Source of the DNA: Burkholderiaceae bacterium
GTDB taxonomy: Bacteria > Pseudomonadota > Gammaproteobacteria > Burkholderiales > Burkholderiaceae_C
Length of the DNA stretch: 58,529 nt
Assembly: GCA_004299095.1 (NCBI GenBank)
Contig: SCQQ01000118.1
Span: 1 to 58,529, forward strand
Direction of reading: 5' to 3'
In this document: in pieces, positions 7,262 to 17,059 of the stretch
How the letters are laid out: every line of letters begins with the position of its first letter
Position numbering within the stretch: the stretch's first letter is position 1
Notes under the pieces: model-generated
Database searches by the model: none
What the model saw: only the letters and a program-made list of their open reading frames with translations
Told to the model about the DNA's origin: nothing
Made by a program: the position numbers and the translations under genes

Positions 7262-8809
7262 ATGGACGCCGAATTCGAAATCACCCGCACGCACCTGGCC
7301 GTGGCCGGCCTGATCCGCCACGGCCGCGAACTGCCGGACCACGTGGCGCTCACCGGACCGGGCGGCCGCCTGACTTACGGACAGTTGCTCGCGCGGGTGA
7401 AGCAAGTGGCGGCGCGGCTTGCGGCGCTGGGCGTCAGGCGCGGCGACCGCGTCGCCTACATCGCCGGCAACAGCGTCCATTTTCCGATTCCGGTTTACGC
7501 GACCTGGTGGTTGGGCGCGACCATCGTTCCCGTGAACTTCCGGCTGGCCGCCGCCGAAATGGCTTTCATCCTCGGCGATTCGGCGCCGTGCCTCGTGATT
7601 TCGGACGCCGAGCACCGAGCCACGGTCACGGCCGCGCTGGCCACGCTCGACGTCCGTCACGTGGGATTGGAAGAATTCACCGCGCCTGGCAGCGCCAACC
7701 CATCAGCCGAAAAAGCGCCCGACCCGGTGCTCGTCACGCTGGAGGACGACGCAGCCATCATGTACACCTCGGGCACCACCGGGCGGCCCAAGGGAACGGT
7801 GCTCACGCACTCGAATTTCCACTCGGTCGTGACGCGCGTGGCGCTGAGCTGGCGCTACGCCAGCGGCCAGGAAGTGGTGCTGATCGCCACGCCGATGTTC
7901 CACATCGCCGCTTTCGATTTCATGCTCACCAACCTGGCGTACGCCGCCACGTCGGTCGTCATGCCCTCGGGCGGCTTCGACGTCGCGGCGCTGCTCGACA
8001 CCATGGCGCGGCACCGGGTGAGCAAGACGTTCCTGGTACCGGCGCAGTGGCAAGCGGTGGTGAACGAGCAGCGCCGCCAGCCGCGCCAGCTCAACCTGCA
8101 GTTCTACGCCTGGGGCGCCGCGCCCGGCACGCAGTCGCTGCTCACCAGTCTGCGCGAGATTTTTCCGGGCGCCGAATCACAAGCCGCATTCGGGCAAACC
8201 GAAACCAGCGCTATCGGCGTTTCGCTCGCGCACGCGGATTCGCTGCGCAAGCTGGGTGCGGTCGGCCTGGCCGACAACAATTTCTCGATCCGCGTAGTCG
8301 ATCCCGAAATGAACGACGTCGCCACCGGCGAAGTGGGCGAAATCGTCTACCGCGGCCCCGGCGTCATGAGCCGCTACTGGCACAACGACGCGGCCACGGT
8401 CGAAGCCTTTCGCGGCGGCTGGTTCCATTCGGGCGACCTGGTGCGACTGGACGACGAAGGCTTCATTTATGTCGTCGATCGCCTGAAGGACATGATCATC
8501 TCAGGTGGCGAGAACATCTACAGCGCCGAGCTGGAAAATGTGATCGCCTGGCACCCCAAAGTCGCCGCCGTGGCCGTGGTCGGCCGCGCCGACCCGCGGT
8601 GGGGCGAAATACCGGTGGCGCTGGTCATTCCGAAAAACCCGGCCGAGGCACCAACGCTTGCCGAAATCCGCGCGTTCTGCGAAGGCAAACTCGCGCACTA
8701 CAAGATGCCGAAAGAACTGATCCTGCGTGATTCGTTTCCGCTGAGCGGCACGGGCAAAGTGCAGAAAACGATTTTGCGCAGCGAGATCGAGCGGCCGCCC
8801 GCATCGTGA
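7262..8809 (+). CDS. Acyl-CoA synthetase / AMP-dependent ligase
   Basis: A 515-residue class I adenylate-forming enzyme starting behind AAGGAG. Motifs run in order: the P-loop-like YTSGTTGRPKGTVLTHSN (about residues 168-185), the aromatic APMFHI-type patch (IATPMFHIAAFD), GQTETS, the hinge region SGDLVRLDDEGFIYVVDR with LKDMIISGGENIYSAELE, and the catalytic lysine in SGTGKVQKTILR near the C-terminus. All catalytic residues are present. It activates a carboxylate as an acyl-adenylate and transfers it to CoA. Closest in style to medium-chain or aromatic acid CoA ligases (FadD3/FadK-like), but the acid cannot be told from sequence. It appears to be a single-gene unit. Confidence 0.92.
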   Translation: MDAEFEITRTHLAVAGLIRHGRELPDHVALTGPGGRLTYGQLLARVKQVAARLAALGVRRGDRVAYIAGNSVHFPIPVYATWWLGATIVPVNFRLAAAEMAFILGDSAPCLVISDAEHRATVTAALATLDVRHVGLEEFTAPGSANPSAEKAPDPVLVTLEDDAAIMYTSGTTGRPKGTVLTHSNFHSVVTRVALSWRYASGQEVVLIATPMFHIAAFDFMLTNLAYAATSVVMPSGGFDVAALLDTMARHRVSKTFLVPAQWQAVVNEQRRQPRQLNLQFYAWGAAPGTQSLLTSLREIFPGAESQAAFGQTETSAIGVSLAHADSLRKLGAVGLADNNFSIRVVDPEMNDVATGEVGEIVYRGPGVMSRYWHNDAATVEAFRGGWFHSGDLVRLDDEGFIYVVDRLKDMIISGGENIYSAELENVIAWHPKVAAVAVVGRADPRWGEIPVALVIPKNPAEAPTLAEIRAFCEGKLAHYKMPKELILRDSFPLSGTGKVQKTILRSEIERPPAS

Positions 8810-8918
8810 GGCAAGCGGGCGCTGCGGGTCCGCATGGACGCCGACTCGGGCGCGATCTTTCGCGGGCGGTGAATCACAAGTGCGCGGTGCGGTGGGGATA
8901 GCGCGCGGGGCCGCGATC

Positions 8919-9362
8919 TCAGCCGTCCGCCGGGTAGCCCGAGACGCCTTGCGACGCCTTCAATTCCAGCTGGTTGCCTTCGGGATCGAACAGGTACAGC
9001 GACGGCCCGCTGCCTTCCGCCCCGTAGCGCGTGCCGCTGGTACCGACGTTGGCGCCCTGCGCCTGCAACCACGCACGCATTGCCGCCTCGTCGTAACCGG
9101 CAACGCGCAAACAAAAGTGGTCCATGTTGCGCCCCGCATCATCCACCGGTTCTCGAATCGTCCCGGCCGTCGCCGCGCCGCAGTCGAGCAAATCAATCAA
9201 CGCGCTGCCGGCACGCAGTTGCCACAGACCGATGGGTTCCTGCTCTTTTTCCAGCACGCAGCCGAGCACGCGGCAATAGAAATCCAGCATGGTCCGCACG
9301 TCGCGCACGCGCAGCACGACGTGGTCGAGACCGGACAAAGCGAAGGGAGGCGTGGTCATCAT
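8919..9362 (-). CDS. VOC (glyoxalase/dioxygenase) superfamily protein
   Basis: A single VOC domain of about 147 residues beginning MMTTPPFALSGLDHVVLRVR. Metal ligands typical of the fold are visible: the H of GLDHVVLRV, the H of MDHFCLRV and the late E in DPEGNQLELKA, and the SLYLFDPEGN strand is diagnostic. Starts at 9362 and 9359 are both possible. A longer frame upstream to 9608 has no domain similarity and overlaps the broken ATPase on the other strand, so I reject it. Family members include glyoxalase, fosfomycin-resistance and extradiol dioxygenase enzymes; the C-terminal SQGVSGYPADG gives no substrate clue. It converges on the acyl-CoA ligase gene. Confidence 0.85.
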   Translation of the reverse strand: MMTTPPFALSGLDHVVLRVRDVRTMLDFYCRVLGCVLEKEQEPIGLWQLRAGSALIDLLDCGAATAGTIREPVDDAGRNMDHFCLRVAGYDEAAMRAWLQAQGANVGTSGTRYGAEGSGPSLYLFDPEGNQLELKASQGVSGYPADG

Positions 9363-9579
9363 CAAAGCCTGCGAATGCGTAGCCCTCGCGCGGCAATTCA
9401 ATCCGGCGTGGCGCGAGGGGTTCATGGTAAATCTCGAAGCAGCGGCCTGTCTCTTGGGCGGCCGGCGCTTGACCAGATACGCGAGGCACCTCCAAGCCGC
9501 GATCCACGGCGCATCAGGGAAGTTGGCATTCCCTGCCGAGGAACCAGCGACGGATCGCGCGATCATGGAATTCAACTCC

Positions 9580-9858
9580 ATGGTTGCACATATGTTGCAA
9601 CGCCGCATCTTTTCGACCTTCGTGGCCGCGCTGGCTGAAAGCCCGGCCGTGGCGCTGGTCGGGCCGCGTCAGGTCAGCAAGGCAACACTGGCGCAGGAGA
9701 TCGCTGAAATCCGTTCGTCCATCCACCTCGACCTCGAATCACAGGCGGATCGTGCCAAGCTGGCCGACCCAGAGCCGTGCTTGGCGCAGCACGAAGACAA
9801 GCTGGTGATCTTGGACGAGGTGCAGCGCGCGCCCCGGCTTTTCCGGATGCTGCGCGGG
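9580..9858 (+). pseudogene. DUF4143/AAA_14-type ATPase, 5' fragment
   Basis: This keeps only the N-terminal part of a COG1373-type ATPase. MLQRRIFSTFVAALAESPAV leads into ALVGPRQVSKATLAQEIAE, where the Walker A glycine and threonine of GPRQVGKTTLA are replaced by Ser and Ala. Walker B follows as LVILDEVQRAP. Similarity stops at RLFRMLR near 9858. From there the same strand is only the antisense of a different gene relic (9860-10062, minus). With a damaged Walker A and no C-terminal DUF4143 domain, it cannot be functional. Confidence 0.75.
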
Positions 9859-9859
9859 C

Positions 9860-10062
9860 CAGAACAGGTCGATGTGGCCCTGGCCACCGCCGTGCTTCTT
9901 CACAGCGCGCTCGAAGCTCAGCACGCGCCGGTTGCTCAGGCCAAAAACTTCAAAGAAAGCTATCTAGAACGGAATCGATTTCTGGCGCTCCTGCGCGGCG
10001 TCTTGCCACTCGCGCGCAAACGCCATGGCGCGGGATTTGATTTCGTTCCAGGACAGGGGCAT
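9860..10062 (-). pseudogene. Class I DNA methyltransferase (MmeI-like), 5' fragment with nonsense codon
   Basis: From ATG 10062 leftwards the peptide reads MPLSWNEIKSRAMAFAREWQ, then DAAQERQKSIPF, then a TAG at 9964-9966. It continues in the same frame as IAFFEVFGLSNRRVLSFERA and VKKHGGGQGHIDLFWPAQ. This is the N-terminus of large restriction-associated DNA methyltransferases, in which a Trp (TGG) normally stands at the TAG position. Similarity ends at about 9860, where the sequence abuts the ATPase relic on the opposite strand. It is therefore the stump of a lost restriction-modification gene with one extra nonsense change. Confidence 0.75.
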
Positions 10063-10461
10063 GGCGGATTCGTGACGGGCGGATTGCGGATTTGGGGCGT
10101 GCGCACGTATCACCCAGCGCGCACGCCGCGCCGCCCTGTTTGCATTCCGCCGCGTTCCCAACGACAATACGTACCTTGCGCTGCAGGAATCGTGCGGCGC
10201 AAATCGAAAAGCCACATCCTCTCCCTGCGTTTCCCGGTTTCGTTCGCTACCCCGCACTCTGCTGCGGCGGCTCAGGCATTCCGAGGTCACGCAATCGGTC
10301 GCTGAATATCAAGGTCGAGCGCACGCCGCTTTCGCGGCTGCGTACTGTTGGATGGTGGGTCTTTGTTCGTAAACCCGGAGCGCCGTTGGCGCGCCATCCA
10401 GCAGGTTTGTCGCGACGCCTCCCGGCGCACGCGCCGGCTTGCGTGAAAGTGATTGATTTCC
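10063..10461. other. Gene-free stretch before the DEAD-box helicase
   Basis: About 400 bp with no supported coding frame. It should contain the promoter of the helicase gene, but I can name no clear -35/-10 pair. It may include decayed remains of the restriction region to its left. Confidence 0.45.
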
Positions 10462-12012
10462 ATGACTTCGTTCGAAGAGGGTGGCGCGTTCGCGCCTGTT
10501 GCCGATGTCGAGGCGCAAGACGCCATCGGCCCAATCGAGACAACCTCGCCCTTTGCCGCATTCGGCCTGGCGCCGGAATTGCTGGCTGCCGTGGCCGACC
10601 TGGGCTACATCCAACCGACCGCTGTGCAGCAGCGCGCGATTCCGCTGGCGCTCATGCTGCCGGATCAAGACGCCAACGACCTGATGGTCAGCAGCGAAAC
10701 CGGCAGCGGCAAGACCGCCGCCTACCTGCTGCCGGTACTGCACGCGCTGCTCGGATTGCAGCGCGACGAGGCGCTCGCGAGGCAAGCGGAATGGGACGCC
10801 CACGTCGCATTGACCCTGGCCAAGGGCGAACCGGCGCCGAAAAAGGCCAAGCGGCACAACCCCAAGAACGCGCGCCATTTCAAGCCGGCGACGCCTGCCG
10901 CGCTGGTGCTCGCGCCGACGCGCGAACTGGCGCAGCAAGTGGCGCACGACGCCATCGCGCTGGTCACGCACTGCCGCGGCGTGCGCGTTGCCACCATCGT
11001 GGGTGGCATGCCCTACCGCAAGCAGATCGAACAGTTGCAGAACGCCAACTTGGTGGTGGCCACGCCTGGCCGCCTGCTGGACTTGCAGCGCAGCGGGCAA
11101 ATCAAGCTGAAAGCGGTGCGCTTTCTGGTAGTGGACGAAGCCGACCGCATGCTCGACCTGGGTTTTGCCGACGCGCTGGCGGAAATCCACAAACTCACGG
11201 CCGAGCGCTGGCAGACGCTGATGTTCAGCGCCACGTTCGAGGCGCCGATCCAGAAACTGGCGCTGCGCGTGATGCCCGAAGGCGGCGCGCACGTGTGCCG
11301 GTTGCAGATCGACACGCCGCAGCAAAGCCAGGAAAACATCCGCCAGGAGCTCTACTGGGCCGACAGCACCGGTCACAAGCGCAAGCTGCTCGACTACTGG
11401 CTGCGCGATCCAAGCATCGACCAAGCCATCGTTTTTGCCTGCACGCAAATCGAATGCGAGCAACTGGCGCAAGACCTGTACGACGCGGGCTTTGCCGCCG
11501 CGTCGCTGCACGGCGGCCTGAGCCAGGCGCTGCGCAACCGCCGGCTGAAGGCCTTGCGCGACGGCAAGCTGCAAATCCTGGTGGCCACCGACGTGGCATC
11601 GCGCGGCATCGACGTGCCCACGATCACGCACGTGATCAATTACGGCCTGCCGATGAAGGCCGAGGACTACACGCACCGCATCGGCCGCACGGGCCGCGCC
11701 GGGCGCGACGGCTTGGCGATCACGCTGGCCGAAATCCGCGACCGGCGCCGGCTGTCGGCGATCGAGGCGTTCACGCAGAAGCGCTTCACCGTGCTGGTGA
11801 TCGATGGCCTGGAGCCGACACGCGACTTCCCGCCGATCAGCGCGCCGCGGCGCCCGGCCGGGCCGTCACGGCGCGGAGCGCCCGACTTCGGGCATCGGCG
11901 CAACCCGCGCGGCGGCAAGCCGGCCTTTGCCGGCGCCGCCCATCCGCGCGGTCGCGCGCCGTTCAAGAAGAGCGCGACGGAGCGCGGACAGCGGGGCCGC
12001 TTCCGCGGTTGA
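10462..12012 (+). CDS. DEAD-box ATP-dependent RNA helicase, RhlE-like
   Basis: A 516-residue helicase starting at ATG 10462. The family motifs are in order: F..FGL and GYIQPTAVQQRAIP (Q motif), SSETGSGKTAAYLLP (I), PTRELAQQV (Ia), TPGRLLDL (Ib), VVDEADRMLDLGF (II, DEAD), MFSATFE (III), IVFACTQIECEQLA (IV), VATDVASRGIDVP (V), HRIGRTGRAGRDG (VI). Between motifs I and Ia lies an insertion of about 45 residues rich in Lys and Arg (around KGEPAPKKAKRHNPKNARHF) that is not part of the core. The C-terminal tail is basic and Gly/Arg-rich, as in RhlE and similar helicases. It unwinds short RNA duplexes in ribosome assembly or RNA decay. It appears monocistronic. Confidence 0.93.
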   Translation: MTSFEEGGAFAPVADVEAQDAIGPIETTSPFAAFGLAPELLAAVADLGYIQPTAVQQRAIPLALMLPDQDANDLMVSSETGSGKTAAYLLPVLHALLGLQRDEALARQAEWDAHVALTLAKGEPAPKKAKRHNPKNARHFKPATPAALVLAPTRELAQQVAHDAIALVTHCRGVRVATIVGGMPYRKQIEQLQNANLVVATPGRLLDLQRSGQIKLKAVRFLVVDEADRMLDLGFADALAEIHKLTAERWQTLMFSATFEAPIQKLALRVMPEGGAHVCRLQIDTPQQSQENIRQELYWADSTGHKRKLLDYWLRDPSIDQAIVFACTQIECEQLAQDLYDAGFAAASLHGGLSQALRNRRLKALRDGKLQILVATDVASRGIDVPTITHVINYGLPMKAEDYTHRIGRTGRAGRDGLAITLAEIRDRRRLSAIEAFTQKRFTVLVIDGLEPTRDFPPISAPRRPAGPSRRGAPDFGHRRNPRGGKPAFAGAAHPRGRAPFKKSATERGQRGRFRG

Positions 12013-12100
12013 ACCAGGGCGCGGCCGCGCGGCATAGGTCGCGCCGGGCGCGCACACTTACTCCGTAATCAGGAATAAAGGGACACGCGTGGCCGAAAAG

Positions 12101-12130
12101 CCGTCGTCCCCGCGAAGGCGGGGATGACGA
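12101..12130. repeat. REP-like palindromic repeat
   Basis: CCGTCGTCCCCGCGAAGG followed by CGGGGATGACGA forms a palindrome and belongs to the same family as the repeats at 4071-4147. It stands between the helicase and prfB genes and is the only notable element of that 291-bp gap. Confidence 0.75.
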
Positions 12131-12303
12131 GAGAAGGTGGGGCATCGCCTTCGTTTCCGACTATCGTGAAGTTGGCGATCGACGGCGCATGCCGCCTGCA
12201 CGCGCAAGCCAGGCGCCGGAGCACACGTGCGAAAATTACGGGTTTTCCACCGCGTGCTGCCGCCCATCGGTAATGCGCGGCAGCCCAGTCAAATCAAACC
12301 ATC

Positions 12304-13408
12304 ATGGACGCAGAACAAACCAACGCAATCGGGTCTGAAATCGACGACCTGAAAGAGCGCGCCGAGGCGCTCAGGGGGTATCTTTGACTACGCTGCCAAA
12401 GCGGAGCGCCTGAGAACCGTCAACGCGGCGCTGCTGGACCCGGCGGTCTGGAGCGACCCGAAGAAGGCGCAGCAGCTCAACAAGGAAAAAAAGCAGCTCG
12501 ATGGCGTGGTGCTGCTGCTGGACGAGCTCACGCAAGATCTCGCCGACAGCGCCGAGCTGTTCGAGCTGAGCCGCGACGAGGACGATGACGCGGCGCTGCT
12601 CTCGATCAAGGGCGACGCCGATCGGGCGCAGGAAAAAATCGAGCGGCTCGAGTTCCACCGCATGTTCAACCGCGAGGCCGATCCGCTCAACTGCTTTCTG
12701 GACATTCAGGCGGGCGCGGGCGGCACCGAGGCCTGCGACTGGGCGCAGATGCTGCTGCGCCAGTACCTGAAATACGCCGAGCGCAAAAACTTCAAGGCCG
12801 ATGTGCAGGACGAACAGCCGGGCGAAAGCGCCGGCATCAAGAGCGCCACGGTGCACATCGAGGGCGATTACGCCTACGGCCTGCTGCGCACCGAAACCGG
12901 CGTGCACCGCCTGGTGCGCAAGTCGCCGTTCGATTCCACCGGCGGGCGCCACACCAGCTTTGCCAGCGTGTTCGTTTACCCGGAGATCGACGATTCGATC
13001 CAGATCGAGATCGACCCGAGCGACGTGCGTGTCGATACGTTTCGCGCCAGCGGCGCAGGCGGCCAGCACATCAACAAGACCGATTCGGCCGTGCGCCTGA
13101 CGCACATCCCCACCGGCATCGTGGTGCAGTGCCAGGACAGCCGCAGCCAGCACAGCAACCGCGACGTCGCCTGGCGCCACTTGCGCTCGCGCCTCTACGA
13201 CTTCGAAATGAAGAAAAAAATGGCCGAGCAGCAGAAGCTGGAAGACAGCAAGACCGACGTGAGCTGGGGCCACCAGATCCGCAGCTACGTGCTCGACAAC
13301 AGCCGCATCAAGGACTTGCGCACCGGCGTGGAAATCAGCAACACGCAGAAGGTGCTGGACGGCGACCTGGACCCGTTCATCGAGGCGAGCTTGAAACAGG
13401 GGGTTTGA
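12304..13408 (+). CDS. prfB: Peptide chain release factor 2 (programmed +1 frameshift)
   Basis: RF2 is made from two frames joined at an in-frame TGA (12385-12387). The first frame starts at ATG 12304 and gives 27 codons. After a +1 shift translation runs from GAC 12386 to the stop at 13408, for about 367 residues, the normal RF2 length. The stop-codon-recognising tripeptide appears in [15 protein letters not shown] (SPF), and the peptidyl-tRNA hydrolysis motif in [16 protein letters not shown] (GGQ). RF2 releases proteins at UGA and UAA codons and autoregulates through the frameshift. lysS, the common downstream partner, is absent; a toxin-antitoxin pair follows instead, on the other strand. 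Confidence 0.97.
12373..12387 (+). promoter_or_regulatory. RF2 programmed frameshift signal
   Basis: AGGGGGTATCTTTGA: the internal Shine-Dalgarno-like AGGGGG at 12373-12378, the slippery CTT and the in-frame TGA, followed by C, match the canonical bacterial prfB frameshift site. This makes RF2 synthesis depend on RF2 shortage. Confidence 0.96.
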
Positions 13409-13871
13409 GGTCCAAGCCCAACCCACGGCTTCGGACTCTTGCCGCCGCTTGCGTCACCGGCCGCTCCCAGGGGTTGATGAGCGCAACGCCCGACTGCAGG
13501 AAGTGCCGCACGTTGCGTGTGGCGACCGTGGCGCCGTGCACCATCGCGCTGGCGGCGATCAGCGCATCCCGATAGTCCTCGGGTTCCGGCCACGGCAGGC
13601 GCGCGGCCTGCCGCACGATCAGATGATCGACCGCAATGATCCGCCCGGAAAATGCCGGCAGGACGATGGTTTCGAGCCATGTGGTGATGACAGCCGCTTG
13701 GCGTGAATCACCCTGGTGCGCAGCCTTCTCGATGCCGCGTTGAATTTCCAGTACCGAGATGGCCGAGAGGTAGAGCCCATCCACCGCTTGCGCCGCAAGC
13801 CAGTGCTTGACCCGCGGGTCGCACGTGCTCTTGCGCGCCTCGGAAACCACGTTGGTGTCGAGCACGATCAT
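13377..13871 (-). CDS. vapC: PIN-domain toxin, VapC family
   Basis: A 164-residue PIN-domain RNase. The acidic residues of the active site are visible in [11 protein letters not shown] (Asp5), [12 protein letters not shown] (Glu) and [20 protein letters not shown] (Asp). The antitoxin gene precedes it with a 4-nt ATGA overlap, the usual antitoxin-toxin coupling. VapC family toxins cleave specific RNAs such as initiator tRNA. The domain normally ends near GVALINPW; here about 25 more residues follow, encoded partly by the antisense of the prfB 3' end, with 32 nt of convergent overlap. Insertion next to prfB probably removed the original stop codon. Confidence 0.9.
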   Translation of the reverse strand: MIVLDTNVVSEARKSTCDPRVKHWLAAQAVDGLYLSAISVLEIQRGIEKAAHQGDSRQAAVITTWLETIVLPAFSGRIIAVDHLIVRQAARLPWPEPEDYRDALIAASAMVHGATVATRNVRHFLQSGVALINPWERPVTQAAARVRSRGLGLDLKPPVSSSPR

Positions 13872-14146
13872 CGCGAACCCAGATCACGCGGCTCGATTTT
13901 GATCGGTTCAGGATCGAAATTGATGGCATCGCTCTCCGGCATCGCCAGCAGTTCGGCCATGTTTTTCCCACCGGTGGTCAAACGCCGGTACTCGGCGATA
14001 TTGAGCAGCGCGAACGTGGGCTCGCCCCGGTCGGTCACGATCACCGTGCCGCACGCCGCCGCCGTGCGTTTGGCCGAACTCAGGTTGCGGGCGAATTCAC
14101 GGCTGGTCAAGAAACGAATTGTGTCTTCCATTTGGCAGGTTTCCAT
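13868..14146 (-). CDS. Antitoxin, Phd/YefM-like, partner of the PIN toxin
   Basis: A small protein of about 92 residues. The N-terminal part FLTSREFARNLSSAKRTA and TVIVTDRGEPTFALLNIAEY fit the Phd/YefM DNA-binding fold (a strand of the type vvItdrGkPvavlls). The C-terminus NFDPEPIKIEPRDLG is acidic and proline-rich, as expected for the toxin-wrapping tail. ATG 14146 and 14131 are both plausible starts. The usual VapB is an AbrB or RHH protein, so this is a Phd-type antitoxin with a PIN toxin, a common mixed pairing. Confidence 0.82.
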   Translation of the reverse strand: METCQMEDTIRFLTSREFARNLSSAKRTAAACGTVIVTDRGEPTFALLNIAEYRRLTTGGKNMAELLAMPESDAINFDPEPIKIEPRDLGSR

Positions 14147-14305
14147 CTGAACCCGGAATGACAGTAACGATGCCAACGTTTATCCGTTGACGCCGCTCCG
14201 ATCGCGGGACAACACGCCCGAGCCCACGCGGTTTGCCACACCCCGGAAGCAAGGCAGCTCACATGCGAAAATGCGCTGTTTCGTGAGAGAAATACAGGAT
14301 TTGCA

Positions 14306-17059
14306 ATGCGTGAAGGAAGAACCACAGTCACCCGGCGTCTGGATTACACGCCGCCGGCGTACTGGATCGACACGGTCGACCTGACCATCGACCTGGATCC
14401 GGCGAAAACGCGCGTGCTCAACAAGATGCGTGTGCGCCGCAACCCCGACGTGCCGCCGCAGGCGCTGCGCCTCGACGGCGACGAGCTGAACCTGTCGCGC
14501 GTCAACCTGAACGGCAAGGGCTGCGCATTCCGCACCGAAGGCGACACGCTGGTGATCGAGGGCACGCCCGAGGGCAACGCGCCGTTCGAGCTGGAGCTCT
14601 TTACCACCTGCGCACCGGCCAAGAACTCCAAACTCATGGGCCTGTTCATGAGCGGCGGCGACTTTTTCACGCAGTGCGAATCGGAAGGGTTCCGGCGCAT
14701 CACCTACTTCATCGACCGCCCCGACGTGATGTCCACTTACGACGTCACGCTGCGCGCCGACAAGACGCGCTGGCCGGTGCTGCTGTCCAACGGCAACCTG
14801 CTGGCGCAAGGCGACCTGGAGGGCGGCCGCCACTACGCCAAGTGGCACGATCCGTTCAAGAAGCCCTGCTACCTGTTCGCGGTGGTGGGCGGCAAACTGG
14901 TGGCGCGCGAGCGCCGCATCACCGCGCGCGACGGCAAGGCGCACCTGCTGCAGATGTGGGTGCGGCCGGGCGATCTGGACCAGACCGGGCACGCCATGAA
15001 TTCGCTGGAAAACGCGATCGCCTGGGATGAGGCGCGCTTCGGCCGGCATCTGGACCTGGATCGGTTTGCCGTGGTGGCCACCAGCGACTTCAACTTCGGC
15101 GCCATGGAAAACAAGGGCCTGAACATCTTCAACACCAAGTACGTGCTGGCCAAGCCGTCCACCGGCACCGACACCGACTACATCAACATCGAGCGCGTGA
15201 TCGGCCACGAATACTTCCACAACTGGACTGGCGACCGCGTCACCTGCCGCGACTGGTTCCAGTTGTCGCTGAAGGAGGGCCTGACCGTTTATCGCGAGCA
15301 GGAATTCAGCGCCGACATGGCGGCCACGCCGAGCGCGCGCGCGGTGCGCCGCATCGGCAACGTAAACGTGCTGCGCACCGCGCAGTTCGCCGAAGACGCC
15401 GGCCCCATGGCGCATCCGGTGCGCCCCGACGAATACCTCGAAGTCACGAATTTCTACACCACCACCATCTACGAAAAAGGCGCCGAGGTGGTGCGCATGT
15501 ATGCCACGCTGCTCGGGCGCGACGGCTTCCGCAAGGGGCTCGATCTGTACTTCGAGCGCCACGACGGCCAGGCCGTGACATGCGACGATTTCGCGCGGGC
15601 CATGGCGGACGCCAATCCGGAAACGGAGCTGCCGCGGCGGCTGGCGCAATTCAAACTCTGGTACAGCCAGTCGGGCACGCCGGTGGTCACCGCGCGTGGC
15701 GCTTACGACGCCGCCGCCAAGACCTACACGCTCGCGCTCGCGCAAACCTGCCCGCCCACGCCGGGGCAGCCGCACAAGAAGCCGTTCGTGATCCCGGTGC
15801 GCATGGGCTTGGTCGGGCCGGACGGCCGCGACCTGCCGCTGCAGCTTGAGGGCGAGCCCAGCGCCACGCCGGGCAGCCGCGTGCTGGTGCTGAGCGAGCC
15901 GGAGGCCACGTTCACGTTCGTCGGTGTCGAAGCCGAGCCGGTGCCCTCGCTGCTGCGCGGCTTCTCGGCGCCGGTCAAGCTGCGCTTCGACTTCAGCAGC
16001 GCGCAACTGCTGCACCTGCTGGCGCACGACAGCGACCCGTTCAACCGCTGGGAAGCGGGCCAGCAACTGGCGCTGCGCGCCGCGCTGGCGCTGGTGCAAT
16101 CGGCGGACGACATCCCGGCGCAACCGCTCGATGGCACCCACATCGCCGCGCTGCGCAGCGTGCTGCGGCATCCCGAGCTGGACGCCGCGTTCAAGCAACT
16201 GGCGCTGGCGCTGCCGAGCGAAAGCTACATCGCCGATCAGCTCGATACGGTCGATCCGCAGCGCATTCACGCCGTGCGCCAGGCGATGCGGCGGCAACTG
16301 GCCGTCGACCTGAACGCCGACTGGCAATGGGCCTGGGCGCAATGCGGCCACCAGGGCGCCTACACCCCCGACCCGGTGTCGTGCGGCCGGCGCGCGCTGG
16401 CCGGACAGGCGCTTTACATGCTGTGCCTGGCGGCGCAAACCCAGGGCGACGCGGTGTGGCCGGGCAAGGCCTACCAGCGCGTGAAGGACGCGAGCAACAT
16501 GACCGAGCGCCTTAACGCCCTGAGCGCCCTGATCGCGAGCGGCAGCACGCTCGCGCCACGCGCACTGGCGCACTTTCACCACGTCTACAAAGACGAAGCG
16601 CTGGCGCTCGACAAATGGTTCGCGCTGCAAGCCAGCGCGCCCGACCACGACGGCAGCACGCTCGCCGCGGTGCACAAGCTGATGCAGCACCCCGACTTCA
16701 CGCTCACCAACCCGAACCGCGCGCGCAGCCTGATTTTTGGCTACTGCCAGGGCAACCCGGGCGGTTTCCACCGCAGCGACACGGCGGGCTACGCGTTCTG
16801 GGCCGATTGCGTGCTCAAGCTCGACGGCATCAATCCGCAAGTGGCGGCGCGCCTGGCGCGTGCCATGGACGCGTGGGCGCGGCTGGCCGAACCGTACCGA
16901 ACGGCGGCGCGTGCGGCCATCGAACGCGTGGCAGCCAAGCCGACGCTCTCGACCGACGTGCGCGAGGTGGTCACGCGCGCGCTGGCCGCCGAAGTCAATG
17001 ATTCGGTCACCGGGCCGGTTCCGCCCGCAGCGCCAGCCAACAATGGAGAAAAAGCATGA
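14306..17059 (+). CDS. pepN: Aminopeptidase N
   Basis: A 917-residue M1-family zinc metallopeptidase. The substrate-anchoring GAMEN motif stands at about residues 265-269 ([14 protein letters not shown]), and the zinc site is [12 protein letters not shown] from His301, with the second Glu in [13 protein letters not shown]. The long helical C-terminal half (about residues 560-900) is typical of PepN. It removes N-terminal amino acids in the cytoplasm, a major step in peptide breakdown. The start at 14306 has CAGGA upstream. The stop overlaps the start of fbp by 4 nt, so the two are translationally coupled. Confidence 0.96.
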   Translation: MREGRTTVTRRLDYTPPAYWIDTVDLTIDLDPAKTRVLNKMRVRRNPDVPPQALRLDGDELNLSRVNLNGKGCAFRTEGDTLVIEGTPEGNAPFELELFTTCAPAKNSKLMGLFMSGGDFFTQCESEGFRRITYFIDRPDVMSTYDVTLRADKTRWPVLLSNGNLLAQGDLEGGRHYAKWHDPFKKPCYLFAVVGGKLVARERRITARDGKAHLLQMWVRPGDLDQTGHAMNSLENAIAWDEARFGRHLDLDRFAVVATSDFNFGAMENKGLNIFNTKYVLAKPSTGTDTDYINIERVIGHEYFHNWTGDRVTCRDWFQLSLKEGLTVYREQEFSADMAATPSARAVRRIGNVNVLRTAQFAEDAGPMAHPVRPDEYLEVTNFYTTTIYEKGAEVVRMYATLLGRDGFRKGLDLYFERHDGQAVTCDDFARAMADANPETELPRRLAQFKLWYSQSGTPVVTARGAYDAAAKTYTLALAQTCPPTPGQPHKKPFVIPVRMGLVGPDGRDLPLQLEGEPSATPGSRVLVLSEPEATFTFVGVEAEPVPSLLRGFSAPVKLRFDFSSAQLLHLLAHDSDPFNRWEAGQQLALRAALALVQSADDIPAQPLDGTHIAALRSVLRHPELDAAFKQLALALPSESYIADQLDTVDPQRIHAVRQAMRRQLAVDLNADWQWAWAQCGHQGAYTPDPVSCGRRALAGQALYMLCLAAQTQGDAVWPGKAYQRVKDASNMTERLNALSALIASGSTLAPRALAHFHHVYKDEALALDKWFALQASAPDHDGSTLAAVHKLMQHPDFTLTNPNRARSLIFGYCQGNPGGFHRSDTAGYAFWADCVLKLDGINPQVAARLARAMDAWARLAEPYRTAARAAIERVAAKPTLSTDVREVVTRALAAEVNDSVTGPVPPAAPANNGEKA

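Noticed and set aside
9363..9608. Longer N-terminus of the VOC protein to 9608
   Set aside because: The extra residues have no VOC similarity and overlap the ATPase relic on the other strand.
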